The position numbers and the translations under genes are program-made. The notes under the pieces are model-generated. The model made no database searches. It was not told where the DNA came from and worked only from the letters and a program-made list of their open reading frames with translations. A DNA stretch of 64,000 nucleotides from Elephas maximus indicus (taxonomy: Eukaryota > Chordata > Mammalia > Proboscidea > Elephantidae): NCBI RefSeq assembly GCF_024166365.1, contig NC_064846.1, positions 32,261,866 through 32,325,865 on the forward strand. The letters are read 5' to 3'. This document shows positions 1-12,094 of this stretch, piece after piece. How positions within the stretch are numbered: position 1 is the stretch's first letter; each line of letters opens with the position of its first letter.

Positions 1-41
1 GAGCTTTTGAGTCATAAAACCAGAGTCAGGAACTCACCCAC

Positions 42-110
42 CCGTTGCTGTCAAGTCAGTTCCAACTCATAGTGACCCTCTAGGACAGAGTAGTACTGCC
101 CCATAGCTCC
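42..110 (-). repeat. AfroSINE fragment
   Basis: 3' part of an AfroSINE in reverse: GTTGCTGTCAAGTCAGTTCC through GACTCATAG-like and GAACTGCCCCATAG-like motifs. It breaks off near 110. Confidence 0.75.
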
Positions 111-1924
111 ATATGGGCAGATGATCACACAACATAGAAAACCCAACTCAACAGTGGGAAATTGAGCTCTTCTTTGAAAAACTATCTGATTGTCACTTGT
201 AAATGTGGTGGAGCAGCAGGTTATAAAGCACTAATTGTCCCGGCACAAAATGACAGGTTCATTTAAAGCCCCATTTGGTGGGGCGATGGATGTCAAGTGC
301 TCCAAAATCTACCAGTCACACCCTCCCCAAAACTTCAGTGGGGAAAGAAGATATCAGAAAGGCATAAAGTTGTCTTTGGAGATAAATAAGCAAAAGCTGC
401 TTTCCTCTAATGATCAGTGATTTTTTTTTTCCATACAAAGTCAGGGTCCCTGTCAAGGTGAGGGAGGCAAACTGCTGGGAAACGTGATGCCCTGCTCAGC
501 CTGAACAGGCAAGGGATTTGTTACCGCTGGGCCATCCTTCACCAGCTCCATTGAGTGTAATAAATCACATTAACATCCTGAAATTTCATTTCTTTTAAAA
601 ATCCATTCCCCCCCCCACCGCCACCACCTGAGTTGTGTTTGAATCATCTTCCTTTCAAAGTACTTATGCAGCCAGTCCATGTATCATCAATCTGTCCCCG
701 TAAATACATTTCCCTGGACAATAGAGAAATTAGAGTGCAGATAACAATACAGGCAGTTGTAAAAGAATTGGACGTTGACCAAAAGCAAACTGGTTGAGGA
801 ATTACACCCAGATTGCACCTTTCTGTGCCCATGGATAATAATGCCGTTATGTGAGATGTATCACAGCATTGGATCCCAGAGCTCTTTACATGATTTCACA
901 GACCGCGTTGTGAGGTTACAGCAAAACCTCAGAACTACAGCCTCTTTTATTTAAAAAAAAAAAAAAAAAGAAAGAAAGAAATGCAGGGAGCCTAGCGCTC
1001 CAAAACAAAGTCATAAAATCAAGTAGGCTGATTATGTGTTTACAAGCGAAATGAAGCCAAGACTAATCTAAAGCCCTCACAATTGATTTTTTTTTTTTCT
1101 CTACTCAAAGATAACTGAGAACTCGACTCTTGGGTTGGTTTTTACATGCAACATGTGACTGTGCATACGTGAGCTGAGCTCTGTGAGGGGGAAACAAACC
1201 CAGTTGAAACCCAGGGTCCCAGGCTGAGAGATGTTGGGGAATTTGGATGGCAGCCAAGAGGGTTCCAGCAGCTCCCTCCATTCTTAGAGAATGCCTTTGC
1301 TGACAGGGCACTGGGCTACAGGGTGCTCACAGTTGGAGTTCTCATTGGCTTCACACCATTTTAAGTTCCTTTTTTTCTCCTCAGGGTTGGTGGAGGGGAT
1401 TCATTTTGGGAAAATTTAGATAAGGAGCTTGCAGGGAGCTAAATTAATCGATTTGTAAATATATCTGTAGTTTTAAGGCCCAAGTAATAGTGCCTCTCCT
1501 CCTAAGGAGACAGGAGACCTCAGGCATGAAGGCCACTGGCAGTGTTGCTTTTGGGGGCTGCTTGGGGCCCTTAGATCATAGAAACTACTGTATCTGTTCA
1601 TCTTGGATCAAGCTTACTAAAATAACTAAAAAGAAAGTATTATTTCACATATTATTTCACATGTATATAAGCAGGAATGATTTGGTCTAAAAAAGGCTTA
1701 TAGTTAGACAGATGAAGTAACAAACAGGAAAGTGTTTAAACAAAGCAAATTAATGTAGTGCAAAAAAGTGTCCAGGTTAAATGGTATGGCCAAAATCAGT
1801 TGAGAGGCATGAATAAGATTTTGAGGAAGAACTGGTACGCTCATAGTTTATACCTCTTTTCCCACTTATAAAAAAGTGTTGGCATGAACTATGCCAACTC
1901 TTTTAGTAGTAGTAGTAGTACCAT
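111..1924. other. TENM1 intron, no recognised element
   Basis: AT-rich non-coding DNA. It has poly-A/T runs (about 952-980, 1088-1099) and a short AGT microsatellite at about 1903-1921. Open frames of up to 68 codons are at chance level. Confidence 0.6.
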
Positions 1925-2165
1925 TAATCATAATATCAGCAGCTAATATTCACTGAGGTCTTAACTATGTGTGTTGCCATGTATTAACTCATTTACTCCT
2001 CATAGGACCTTATCATATGGGTTCTATTATCATCATTCCCATTTTTCAGATGAAGAAACTGAGGCACAGAGAGGTCACACAGCTAGTAAGTGGGGAATAT
2101 CAGGATTTGAACCCAGGCAATCTGGCTCAATAGCCCATATTCTAAGATCCCTTCTAGCACTAAGC
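1925..2165 (+). repeat. MIR SINE (old)
   Basis: Shows the MIR core: TTAACTCATTTACTCCTCAT, then CCCATTTTTCAGATGAAGAA, ACTGAGGCACAGAGAGGT and AGGATTTGAACCCAGGC. Confidence 0.85.
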
Positions 2166-2299
2166 TGGCAAGATAAAGAGTGTCTTGGGAGTAAAAAAAA
2201 AAAGAACATCCCAGATGGAATAGTAGAGGTTGATGCTAAAACTGAATGCATATCTTATTCATTTGTAGGTATCTCTGCGAAATAAAATCAGGGCTTTAA

Positions 2300-2500
2300 G
2301 GGTGCTGGTGGTGGAGTTGTTAAGAACTTGGCTGCTAACCAAAGGTCAGCAGTTGGAACTCACCAGCCCCTCCGCAAGAGAAAGACATGTCACTCTGCTT
2401 GCATAAAGATTACAGCCTTGGATATCCTATGGGGCAGTTCTACTCTGTCCTGTAGGGTCACGATGAGTCAGAATCAACTCGACGGCACACAACAACAAAG
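2300..2500 (+). repeat. AfroSINE, long type
   Basis: tRNA-like head (GTGGAGTTGTTAAGAACTTGG) followed by the AAGATTACAGCC insert found in the long form. It ends GACGGCACACAACAACAAAG, the same tail type as the RTE element. Confidence 0.85.
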
Positions 2501-2587
2501 TAGGCTTTTGCTTATCAGCCTAGAGACATCGTTAAAAGTAAAAATCCATGGAACTAACGTATTGATCGATGTCTAAAAATCAAACAC

Positions 2588-2943
2588 TTGTTGTTGTCAG
2601 TTGCCTTCGAGTCAGTTCTGACTCATAACAACCCTGTGTACAACAGGTAAAACTCTGCCCAGCCCTGCACCATCCTCACAATCATTGCTATGCTTCAGCC
2701 CATTGTTGCAGCCACTGTGTCAATCCACCTTGTTGAGGGTCTTCCTCTTTTTCGCTGACCCTCTACTTTACCAAGCATGATGTCCTTCTCTAGCAACTGA
2801 TCCCTCATTATAACACGTTCAAAGTACCTGAGATGAAGTCTCGCCATTCTTGCTTCTAAGGAGCATTCTAGCTGTACTTCTTCCAAGACAGATTTGTTCA
2901 TTCTTCTGGCAGTCCATGGTATATTCATGGTATATTCAATATT
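2588..2943 (-). mobile_element. RTE-clade LINE, 3' end fragment
   Basis: Reverse-oriented RTE1-like 3' end starting TTGTTGTTGTCAGTTGCC on +. Its - strand reading encodes part of the C-terminal RTE protein ([23 protein letters not shown]). It is 5' truncated at about 2943, the usual LINE pattern. Confidence 0.85.
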
Positions 2944-2957
2944 TAATTTACCTTAAA

Positions 2958-3050
2958 CCCATAGAGTTTCCAAGCCATGGCTGGTGGATTCAAACAGTCA
3001 ACCTTTTGATTAGTAGCCGTAGCTCTTAACCACTGTGCCACCAGGGCTCC
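2958..3050 (-). repeat. AfroSINE, head half
   Basis: Ends with CACTGTGCCACCAGGGCTCC, the reverse complement of the SINE start. Only the promoter-side half remains. It abuts the RTE fragment, so the two may be a chimeric or adjacent insertion. Confidence 0.8.
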
Positions 3051-3942
3051 AAAAGCAGGGTAGCATGTGCTAATTTAAAATCTGCTATAAAGTTTCTATC
3101 CATTTTCATAACTTGATGGAAATTAAATGTAGCACATCTCCCAAACTGTGATGGGGCTGTTTGGCCCATCTCACTGATTCACCTTCCCACTTCTTCAGCA
3201 AAAATTAAACAGGTGACTCAGTTGTATTGTAACCTGAAATGCTAGGCAGTGCCCTTGAAAATTCAGCCTTCTTCTCCGTGTGGAGGAAAGAAAATCAACT
3301 GCTCTGATCACAGCTCAGTGTTCAGCACATTTTGCACATACATATTCAGTTGAACCATAGCAAATTGCCATTTTTGTAGGTCAAAAACAGTCAAGTATCA
3401 GTCAGCGATTGTCTGTAGTTCAACCTGATATAGATCCTTATCCTACTTATTGACTGAGCCTCAAATTGGAAGGATTGAGAGGACTTTCCCTTAAGCAATT
3501 CAGACACAAACCTCTGGGAAAAAGCCGAAAAAGACTCTGAGGGGAGGCAAAGGACACTTTTCTTTGGAGCTTCGGCCAGCACCCACCCTTCACAGACACT
3601 TTGATCTCTGCTGGCAACACTGTCCATAACTCCCCGGAGCACGCTGTTCTCTCTACTCTCTGGCCCAAGTGTGAACCAAAATCAAGCCGTTCTCCTTACT
3701 CCTCCTTAGCACAGCTAAGACAGGCTATTTATTAATTTATTAAATAAAAGAAAATAAAATAAAACTAAGGGAAACCAAAGGATAAATTAAAGCATGGATA
3801 CTTCTTCCCCTATTAAAAAAAAAAAAATGCCAAGATCAGCTTTCTTACCACAACATACAGCTCATCAGTTACCAGCCTGAAAGGTCTTGTTCAGTGTGAG
3901 ACCTGCCCAGAGAGACTCTTTCCATCTTGGTGCTGTCTTATT
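3051..3942. other. TENM1 intron, no recognised element
   Basis: Mixed AT-rich DNA with an A-rich stretch near 3735-3765 and 3815-3827. Overlapping - strand open frames at 3391-3668 have no family resemblance I can recognise. Confidence 0.55.
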
Positions 3943-4355
3943 TATTTAGTGCTGCTGTAACAGAAATACCACAGGTCGGTAGCTTTAACAAACAGACAAT
4001 TATTTTCTCACAGCTCAGGAGGCTTGAAGTCCAAATCCAGGGTGCCGGCTCTAGGGAATGGCTCTCTCTGTCCACTGTGGGGGGAAGTCCTCGTCTCAGC
4101 TTCTCTAGCATTCTTCTCAGTGTTCCTTGGAGATCAACACATGGCATCTATCTTTCCCCCATTCGTGCTTCCTTGCTTCTTTGTCTAATCTCCCTTTATA
4201 TCTCAAAATTGGTTAGGTTTAAGGCACACCTTACACTGATATGGCCTCATTAGCATATCGAAGAAAACTCTATTCCCTAATGGGATTACATCCACAGATA
4301 CAGGGTTTAGGATTCCAATACATATTTTGGGGGGACACAATTCAAACCATAACAG
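3943..4355 (-). repeat. MaLR-type LTR (MLT1-like)
   Basis: Reverse orientation of a MaLR LTR: TGCTGTAACAGAAATACCAC, TTTTCTCACAGCTCAGGAGG, GCTTGAAGTCC, and at the far end GGGGGGACACAATTCAAACC. It is a solo, diverged, non-coding endogenous LTR fossil. Confidence 0.75.
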
Positions 4356-5402
4356 AGGCTAGTCCCAAATTTCAGTCCTTTCTTTGCCCCTCTCTTTCCC
4401 AGGGGAACATTTGGTACAATTTGGAGGGAGACTGGAAATAAGGATTGATAGCCCACACTGAGGTCAGGCAGGCAAGCACTTGTGTAAGTGTGGAGTGTCC
4501 TAACCTTGGCCATGACCCCAGCACTCAGCGGTGTTCAGCCTAGTTCTCATTCCTGCCATAGACAGAGCCTCATAAGAACTCAAAGCCCTGAGAAAAGAAG
4601 TAGAGAGCTCACCTGGGGAAGCATTTTCCTTCCCAGCCTGTTCACACGTGGCTTCCGTGAGAGAATCAAGTGGAATCTGGGGCATCTTCGATTTCTTCAG
4701 CACCTTTGAGCCCTTAGCCAGATTTTGCATTAACTCTCAAACCCGATTTTGAAAGTAGTGTTTCAGCAGCACCTGAATATCAGGGTACGTGATCCAGAAA
4801 CAGAGAAGCACAGTTGCAGAAGTCTTGGCAGGCAGAGAAAGAACGCTGGGCAGAGTTTTCCTCTGCTTGCTTTGTAGCAGATTTTTAACAGTGATCCCTG
4901 CTTGTGTACCTGTAATGACTTTATTAAGAAATGTGTTCTTGAGCAGTAGACTTAACCTATCAGACAAATAAAACCACAAATTTAGTTGAGCTGGAAATCA
5001 CTTGTTACTTTGGCTCTTTACCTATCATTATAACATAAATTGTAACTGTTACAACCGTCTCCAGGAGTACATGGATATTTTACAGCTATTGTAAATGAAC
5101 GGTATTACAGTTGGAGATATGTGGCTATAAAACCACAGGAAAGGTAGTTGAAGAAAGAACACCTGGTTCCTTATAGGTTTCCAAGCCCTACGTATCAAAA
5201 GACAGGAAATATGTACCTCTCTATCAACTTTTAGGTGATAACAGCAGGTTAGTGTACATTTATGTACTACAACACTGCATGCATTGCCTACAAATGGTTT
5301 AAAGAGTCGTGGTACCCAATCTGTGCCTATATTCTCCAAATTAAACCTGTCCCTGAGATTAACAGTGCTTCCCCCAAGTAATTTGACTATCTAATCACTA
5401 TT
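4356..5402. other. TENM1 intron, no recognised element
   Basis: Non-repetitive by eye. Small open frames on both strands (for example 5049-5339, - strand) lack codon or family signals. Confidence 0.5.
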
Positions 5403-5817
5403 TGCTATGGATTGAATTGTGTCCCCCTCAAAATATGTGCTGAAATCCTAACCCCTGCGCCTGTAAATATGACCTTGTTTTTTTTTCTCTTTTTTTTTAC
5501 GTTAATGAGGCCATAGCACTGTAGGGTGGGTTTTAAACCTAATCATTTTGGGTTACAAAAAGAGCAAATAGACACAGAGACACACATAGGGGGAAGAGGA
5601 AGACAGACTAGAGAGACAGATGCATCTATAAGCCCCAAAATGCAAAGGGTTGTTGGCAGGTACTAGAACCTGAAATCAACAAGGAAGGAACTCCCCCTAG
5701 AGCCACACCCAGAATTTGGACTTCTAGCCTCCCGAACTGTGAGAAAATAAATTTCTGTTCTTTAAAGCCACCCACTTGTGGTATTTCTGTTACAACAGCA
5801 CTAGGAAACCAAGACAT
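5403..5817 (+). repeat. MaLR-type LTR (MLT1-like)
   Basis: Forward MaLR LTR: GGATTGAATTGTGTCCCCCT at the start, GAACTGTGAGAAAATAAATT with the LTR polyadenylation hexamer, then the CCACCCACTTGTGGTATTTC end. A T-rich insertion lies at 5478-5499. It is in opposite orientation to the LTR at 3943-4355, so the two are not a provirus pair. Confidence 0.8.
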
Positions 5818-6600
5818 TAGTCTTCTGGATAGTATTCACAGCACAGAACATTTCATTGGTCCTTTTTTGCAGAAGCTCAACATTAGGGCAAATGTCATTA
5901 GCTCCACCTGGCTAATGAAGAAACTGGAAGCAAAAAAAAGTTTTCAAAGCAAAGTACCATGCCCCATAAAAAATTAGGCAAATGTAATGAGCACACAATT
6001 CATAGAAGATGTTCTTGTTATGTTGTTAGGTGCCCTCAAGTTGGTTCCAACTCATAGCGATCCTATGTACAACAAAACGAAACACTGTCCAGCCCTGTGC
6101 CATTCTTACAGTCGTCCTTATGCTTGAGTCCATTGTTGCAGCCACTGTGTCAATCCATCTCATTGAGGCTCTTCCTCTTTTTCACTGACCCTCTACTTTA
6201 CCAAGCATAAAGTCCCTCTCCAGGGACTGGTCCCTCCTGATAACATGTCCAAAGTACGTGAGATGTAGTCTCACCATCCTCACATCTAAGGAGCATTCTG
6301 GCTGTACTTCCTCCAAGACAGATTTGTTCGTTCTTCTGGCAGCCCATGGTATATTCATTATTCTTAGTCAACACTATAATTCAAAGGTGTCAATTCTTCT
6401 TTGGTCTTCCTCATTCATCATCCAGCTTTCACATGCATATGAGGCGATTGAAAATACCATGGCTTCGGTCAGGCACACCTTAGTGTTCCAGGTGACATCT
6501 TTGCTTTTTAACACTTTAAAGAGGTCTTTTGCAGCAGATTTGCCCAGTGGAATATGTCATTGATTTCTTGACTGCTGCTTCCATAGGAAGGTTTCCATTT

Positions 6601-6758
6601 GGAAACCACGGTGGCGTAGTGGTTAAGAGCTATGGCTGCTAACCAAAAGGTCCACAGTTCGAATCTGGCAGGTGCTCCTTGGAAACCCTACGGGGCTGTT
6701 CTACATTGTCTGTTGGGTCACTGTGAGTCAGAACTGACTCAACAGCAATAGGTTTTTA
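6601..6758 (+). repeat. AfroSINE nested in RTE
   Basis: GGAAACCACGGTGGCGTAGT start, CACAGTTCGAATCTGG B-box region, and a GACTCAACAGCAATAGG tail. It lies inside the RTE and so is younger than it. Confidence 0.88.
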
Positions 6759-7791
6759 TAGGCTTCCATGGGTGTTGATTGTGGATCCAAGTAAAATGAA
6801 ATCCTCGACAACTTTAATATTTTTTCTGTTTTCATGATGTTGATTATTGGTCCATTTGTGAGGATTTTTGTTTTCTTTATGTTGAGGTATAATCCATACT
6901 GAAGACTGTAGCCTTTGATCTTCATCAGTAAGTGTTTCAAGTCCTCTTCACTTTCAGCAAGCAAGGTTGTGTCATCTGCATATCACAGGATACATTCCAG
7001 CTTCTCTGATTATTTGCTCAGCATACAGATTGAATAAGCATGGTGAAATGATACAACCCTGATGCACACTTTTCCTGGCTTTAAGCCACACAGAATCCCC
7101 TTGTTCTGTTCGAACGGCTGCCTCTTGGTCTACGTACAGGCTCCACAAGAGCGCGGTTAAGTGTTCTGAAATTCCCATTCTTTGCAGTGTTACCCAAAAT
7201 TTGTTATGATCCACACAGTCAAATGCCTTTGCATAGTCAATAAAACACAGGTAAACATCCTTCTGGTATTCTCTGCTTTCAGCCAGGATGCATCTGACAT
7301 CAGCAGTGATATCCCTGGTTCCATGTCCTCTTCTGAATCCAGCTTGAATTTCTGGCAGTTCTCTGTTGATGTACTCCTGCAACCATTTTTTAATTATCTT
7401 CAGCCAACTTTTACTTGCGTGTGACATTAATGATATTGTTCAATAATTTTCACATTCTGTTGGGTCACCTTTCTTTGGAATGAGCATGAATATGGATCTC
7501 TTCCAGTTGGTTGGCCATGTAGCTGTCTTCAAAATTTCTTGGCATGAACAAGTGAGCGCTTCCGGCATTGCATCCATTTGTTGAAATACCTCAATTGGTA
7601 TTCTGTCAGTTCCTGGAGCCTCGTTTTTTACCAATGCCTTATGTGCAGCTTGGACATCTTCCTTCAGTACCATCGGTTCTCGATCATATGTTACCTCCTG
7701 AAATGGTTGAACGTGGACCAATTCTTTTTGACTCTGTATATTCCTTCCATCTTCTTTTGATGCTTTCTGTATCATTCAATATTTTGCCCAT

Positions 7792-7957
7792 CAAACGCAG
7801 TAAATCCAGTGCCATCAAGTCGATTCCAACTCATAGTGACCCTATAGGACAGAGTAGAACTGCCGCATAGAGTTCCCAAGGAGCGCCTGGAGGATTCAAA
7901 CTGCCGACCCTTTGGTTAGCAGCCGTGGTGCTTAACCACTACGCCACCAGGGCTTCC
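7792..7957 (-). repeat. AfroSINE nested in RTE, with target-site duplication
   Basis: Reverse AfroSINE ending CTACGCCACCAGGGCTTCC. Flanked by ATTTTGCCCAT (7781-7791) and ATTTTGCTCAT (7958-7968), an 11-nt duplication of RTE sequence. Confidence 0.9.
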
Positions 7958-8524
7958 ATTTTGCTCATATAATCCTTCAATACTGCAAGTCAAGAGTTAA
8001 ATTTTTTTTTTTCAGTTCTTTCAGCTTGAGAAATGCTGAGCGTGTTCTTTCCTTTTGGTTTTCTAACTCCAGGTCTTTGCACATGTCATTATAATACTTT
8101 AGTTTGTCTTCTGAGCCGCCCTTTGAAATCTTCTGTTTGGCTCTTTTACTTCATCGTCTCTTCTGTTTGCTTTAGTTACTCTGTGTTCAAGAACAAGTTT
8201 CAGAGTCTCTTCTGACATCCATTTTGATCTTTTCTTTCTTTCCCCTGTCTTTTTAATGAGCTTTTGCTTTCTTCATGTGTGATGTCCTTTGTCCTTGATG
8301 TCATTCCACAAGTCATCTGGTCTTTGGTCATTAGTGTCCAGTGCTTCAAATCTGTTCTTGAGATGGTCTCTAAATTCAAGTAGGATATATTCAAGGTTGT
8401 ACTTTGGCTCTCGTGAACTTGTTTTAATTTTCTTCAGCTTTAACTTGAACTTGCATGTGAGCAATTATATCACAGCAACATGCAAGCCACCATAGTATGA
8501 AAAACTGACAGATGAGTGATGGAT

Positions 8525-9490
8525 AGATGACATATATGGGGCCAATAAATGTTTAAAAAGGGTTCACTTGGACTGGTAATCAAATAAATGCAAATTTGAA
8601 CTACAGTAACATATCATTTTCTCATTCTCATATTTGCCGAAGTTTACTAAGAATGATAATACACAATGCTAGTAAGGATGGAATGAGATGGGCACTCTCC
8701 CATTACCAGTTAATGGGAGTATAAGTTTATATAACTTTTGTGTGCTATAAAGTAATCTCTCAAGTTGCATCAGGAGTTTTTAATATGTTCTTACCATTTG
8801 ACCCAGTAATTCCAGCTATACGATTCTGTATTAAGGAAATATTTATTTATATGAATGCTTAGCAAAATATGAGATTTGAAAGAAAAATGGAAATCAAAAA
8901 CTCTAACTTCAATAACTGGGGAATGGGTAATGGATGTTTTTCATGTAATAGATATCATGCAACCATTAAAAGACATATTTTAAGAGTATGTAATAAAATA
9001 AAGAATAAAAAAAAATAAAGAAAGCTCAAGATAAAACATTAGCTGAAAAAGTAGTGCTCAAAGCTTTAACCACAACCCCAGTTGTATTTTTTAAGTGCGT
9101 GGACCTAACCAGCCGCTGTTGAATTGATTCCTACTCATGGGACCCCACATGTGTCAAGTTGAACTGCGCTCCATCGGGCTTTCAATGGCTTGCTTTTGTT
9201 GGGTTTTTCGGAAGTAGATCACCAGGCCCTTCTTTTGAGGTGCCTCTGGGTAGACTCGAACTGCTAACCTTTCAATTGGTTGCCAAGCACGATAACCATT
9301 TGTACTACCCAGTAGACCTGCCTGGGCATAGACTAAGCAACAAAGTAAGAAAGAATGGAATGAAATGCAGCAAAATGTTAATAGTGATTCTCATCGGAGG
9401 GTGGGATTAGAAGCCATTATTTTCTTTGTATATTTCTAAATTTTCCGACTTTTCTGCAATAAAAAATATACCACTTTTATAACCAAAGGA
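8525..9490 (+). mobile_element. L1 LINE 3' end (old), split by SINE
   Basis: Contains the L1 ORF2-end/3'UTR pattern: ATGCAAATTTGAACTACAGT, TTACCATTTGACCCAGTAAT, and GGGGAATGGGTAATGGATG. It resumes after the SINE at 9105-9315 with TTTCTGCAATAAAAAATATA. No intact coding sequence remains. Confidence 0.75.
9105..9315 (-). repeat. AfroSINE, old diverged type
   Basis: GCCGCTGTTGAATTGATTCC start and GAAGTAGATCACCAGGCCCT internal motif, as in the copy at 33768-33975. The head is poorly preserved. Confidence 0.7.
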
Positions 9491-9599
9491 AAAAGATTAT
9501 TTTTAAGAGCAAAGCATGCAAGATTATGGAGCAAGAGAAGACCAGAGTCTGATGTGACGATGTTGCTTTTGCTGTCGTCCTGACCACTAAGCTATAAAC

Positions 9600-9797
9600 T
9601 CTTTCTAAACCAGGATTTTTAACATGGACTCCTGGTGACCCCTAGAGATTTCATGTTTGAGTTTCAGGGGTGCTCAGAGTCCCCCTGATATTTATCAAAA
9701 ATATTCATGTGTATGCTGATGTGCATCTTTCTGGGGACGCACTGCATGGATTTTAGATATTTAAAGGGATTCTTGGTAACAAACGTTAAAAACCAAT
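9600..9797. repeat. DNA-transposon-like remnant (hAT type, probable)
   Basis: ACCAGGATTTTTAACATGG opens the block and GTTAAAAACCA closes it, an imperfect inverted repeat. The interior (CAGGGGTGCTCAGAGTCCCC) resembles common mammalian hAT non-autonomous elements. The exact family was not determined. Confidence 0.45.
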
Positions 9798-10069
9798 ATA
9801 ACGTTTAGTTGAACAGCTAGTGAACCTGTTCATTTCGAGTATGGTTAATGTAGTCAAGTTCTAATGTTGATCCCCTCCCCACCACCTCATTAGCCAGATA
9901 TTTAACATGCTGTTTGGGATCACATTGATAATTCTTACAGATATCAATGTAGCACACCAAGCTACAATCACCTTAGAATCTGACACATTGTATCTGAGTC
10001 AAAGGCCTAAATAAAATGAGAAAAATAATTATCTATATTGTACAAATTATAATTATTAATATTGTTTTA

Positions 10070-10200
10070 CAATTTACCAAGTAACTGACTATGTGATGAC
10101 ATTTAATCCTTAACATAACTCTGTGGCATAAAGTGGTAATATCACTCCCATTTCACAGATAAGGAAACTAAGGCTTAGATAGAAGAAATGACTGGTCCAT
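10070..10200 (+). repeat. MIR SINE fragment
   Basis: CATTTAATCCTTAACATAAC and CCCATTTCACAGATAAGGAA match the MIR core. Confidence 0.75.
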
Positions 10201-10639
10201 GGACAAACATTTAACTAAATGTCTCCTGACTCCCAGCCCACTGCTATTTAAACTTCTCAAGGTCTCTCCTTTTTCATTCTTGAATTTATCCCTGCCAGAT
10301 ATGTTCTGCCTCCCTCCACCCAAATCAAAAGTTCTCTCCTTGGGATCCAATAGGTGGATCTTGATCAAAAGGAGGAAAAATGTGGAACAGAACTTCAAAT
10401 TCTTATGGAAGCCAGACTTACTTACATTTAGACTGGTGGAAACCCCAAATTTATTGCCCAGAAATAATCTTTAAACCTTGAACTGAAACTATCCCATGAA
10501 GTCATCTTTAAACAACAATTTAGCTCAACTAATAAGGAATGTTGGTCTTGAGCATTGTGCCCTTTTAAAGAATTATCTACGTGAGATCAGATTGACAACA
10601 GTAACTCTAAAGCACAGATGAGAACTTTTAGGAACAGAG

Positions 10640-10885
10640 TCTAAGTTAATGGTGGTAAAACAATATGGGTAGAGATAATAAGAATGGTAACATAATGTGA
10701 AGTATGTAACCAATGTCATTGAACTGTACATGTTGAAATTATTTAGTGAGTGTGTTTTGTTGTGAATATTTTCACCAAAAAAAAAAAATTCTCTCACTGG
10801 AAGCTCTGTGAAGGTTACACAGCAATTCTAAACAACTTTTGCAACTTCTTGTGAGTCTGGAACTTTTCAAAATAAAAAGTTATGA
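10640..10885 (+). mobile_element. L1 LINE 3'UTR fragment
   Basis: CATTGAACTGTACATGTTGA and the terminal CTTTTCAAAATAAAAAGTT are typical of old L1 3' ends. An A-run divides it at about 10777. Confidence 0.6.
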
Positions 10886-11751
10886 TAAAACAAAACCAGA
10901 AAATCCACTAAAATTTTAAAAAATGTAAACTTCTCCCCTTGGCCTTCCATCAGTTCCTTCCCTTTTCCATAGAGCCTTCATCAGTGTACCTTCTAGCGGG
11001 GATCAAACCCCTTAGTAATGAAGTCAAAAACAACTTTTTCCTGGAGCACAAAATAACCATTTGACTATTGAATTGCCTAAGTAACCTGTAGTTTCGTTAC
11101 TGGTGGGTCTACCAAATATTGACACTACTAACTGAAAAGTGGATAAAATCGGATCAGTTGGCCAATTGCTTTGAAAACTCAGTAAAATTTGTTTTCTTGC
11201 TGATTTGTAAACTTTTTAACTAAGTCATTTAGTTATTTGGTTATCTTGTTTGGACTTTAGGACAACTGGTAGGTTTTGAGAGGCACAGAGGTGATCCTGG
11301 CATGCAGTAGCAGAAGCCTAGAACCAGAACCAAGCCAAACTACTAATTGTTTCTAAACATGGAACCCCAATTTAACGCCATGCTTTCACATCATTTAGTG
11401 CCACCCTTGCAAATGCTGGGGGACCTACTAACACCTACTATGTTTACCTACTGGCCTCCATGAAGATTTTGCTGGAGGGGGTTCCATAACTAGGGGACAA
11501 CCTGAGTTCACCTGTGATAGATATGGAGTCATAAAACTCTAAGCCCAGAAGAACAAGGAAGCCAAAGAAGGGGGTGGGGGACTCTCTGCGTAAATTAGAG
11601 AGGGCTCGATATATTCCCTTTTTTCTGATTTCTAATCACATAAATAAGTCATCATTCTATGTTCTGGCCACTTCACTAATAAAAAGGGAGAAGGAAAACC
11701 CACTGCTTAGAAGGCATTGGGCTCACATAAGATAAGATCACATAATTATTG
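10886..11751. other. TENM1 intron, no recognised element
   Basis: No open frame above background and no repeat family that I can name. Confidence 0.5.
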
Positions 11752-11947
11752 AAAGGAGTCCCTGGGCAGTACAAACGGTTAGCACACTCAGCTACTGTCC
11801 AAAAGGTTGGTGGTTTGAGTGCACCCAAAGGTGCCTCAGAAGAAAGGCCTGGCAGTCCAATTCTGAAAAATCATCCACTGAAAAACCCTATGGGGCACAG
11901 CCCTACTCTGACACACATGTGGTCACCATGAGTCAGAATTGATGCAA
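11752..11947 (+). repeat. AfroSINE, old type
   Basis: GAGTCCCTGGGCAGTACAAA head, AAAGGTTGGTGGTTTGAGT B-box region, and CACCATGAGTCAGAATTGAT end. Its tail runs directly into a pentanucleotide satellite. Confidence 0.8.
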
Positions 11948-12041
11948 CTGGTGTGGTGTGGTGTGGCGTGGCGTGGCGTGACGTGGCATGGCATTGTGTG
12001 GCGTGTGTGGCGTGGTGTGGCGTGGCGTGGTGTGGTGTGGT
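11948..12041 (+). repeat. Pentanucleotide minisatellite (GTGTG/GCGTG)
   Basis: About 19 copies of a GGTGT/GGCGT unit with CpG-containing variants. It begins at the SINE tail and so probably expanded from it. Confidence 0.9.
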
Positions 12042-12094
12042 ATAATTACTGAAAATCGTGGCAGTGCACTTTAGGTTTGAGTTAGGAAAAAAAA

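Larger units (their letters stand above)
6014..8522 (-). mobile_element. RTE-clade LINE, internally deleted copy with two nested SINEs
   Basis: A 2.5 kb reverse-oriented RTE1-like element. Reading the - strand, it has the reverse transcriptase palm motif FIDYAKAFDCVDH (7182-7427 area) and QGCIISPCLFNLYAE. The YADD codons lie at 6982-6971, out of frame after an upstream deletion. The 3' end is at about 6014. Upstream of the RT-proximal region (about 8464) the sequence jumps to 5'-end-like sequence, with no endonuclease region. Frame breaks and two AfroSINE insertions make it inactive. Confidence 0.85.

Noticed and set aside
3943-5817. Two MaLR LTRs as the ends of one provirus
   Set aside because: They are in opposite orientations and the 1 kb between them shows no retroviral coding or primer-binding sequence.
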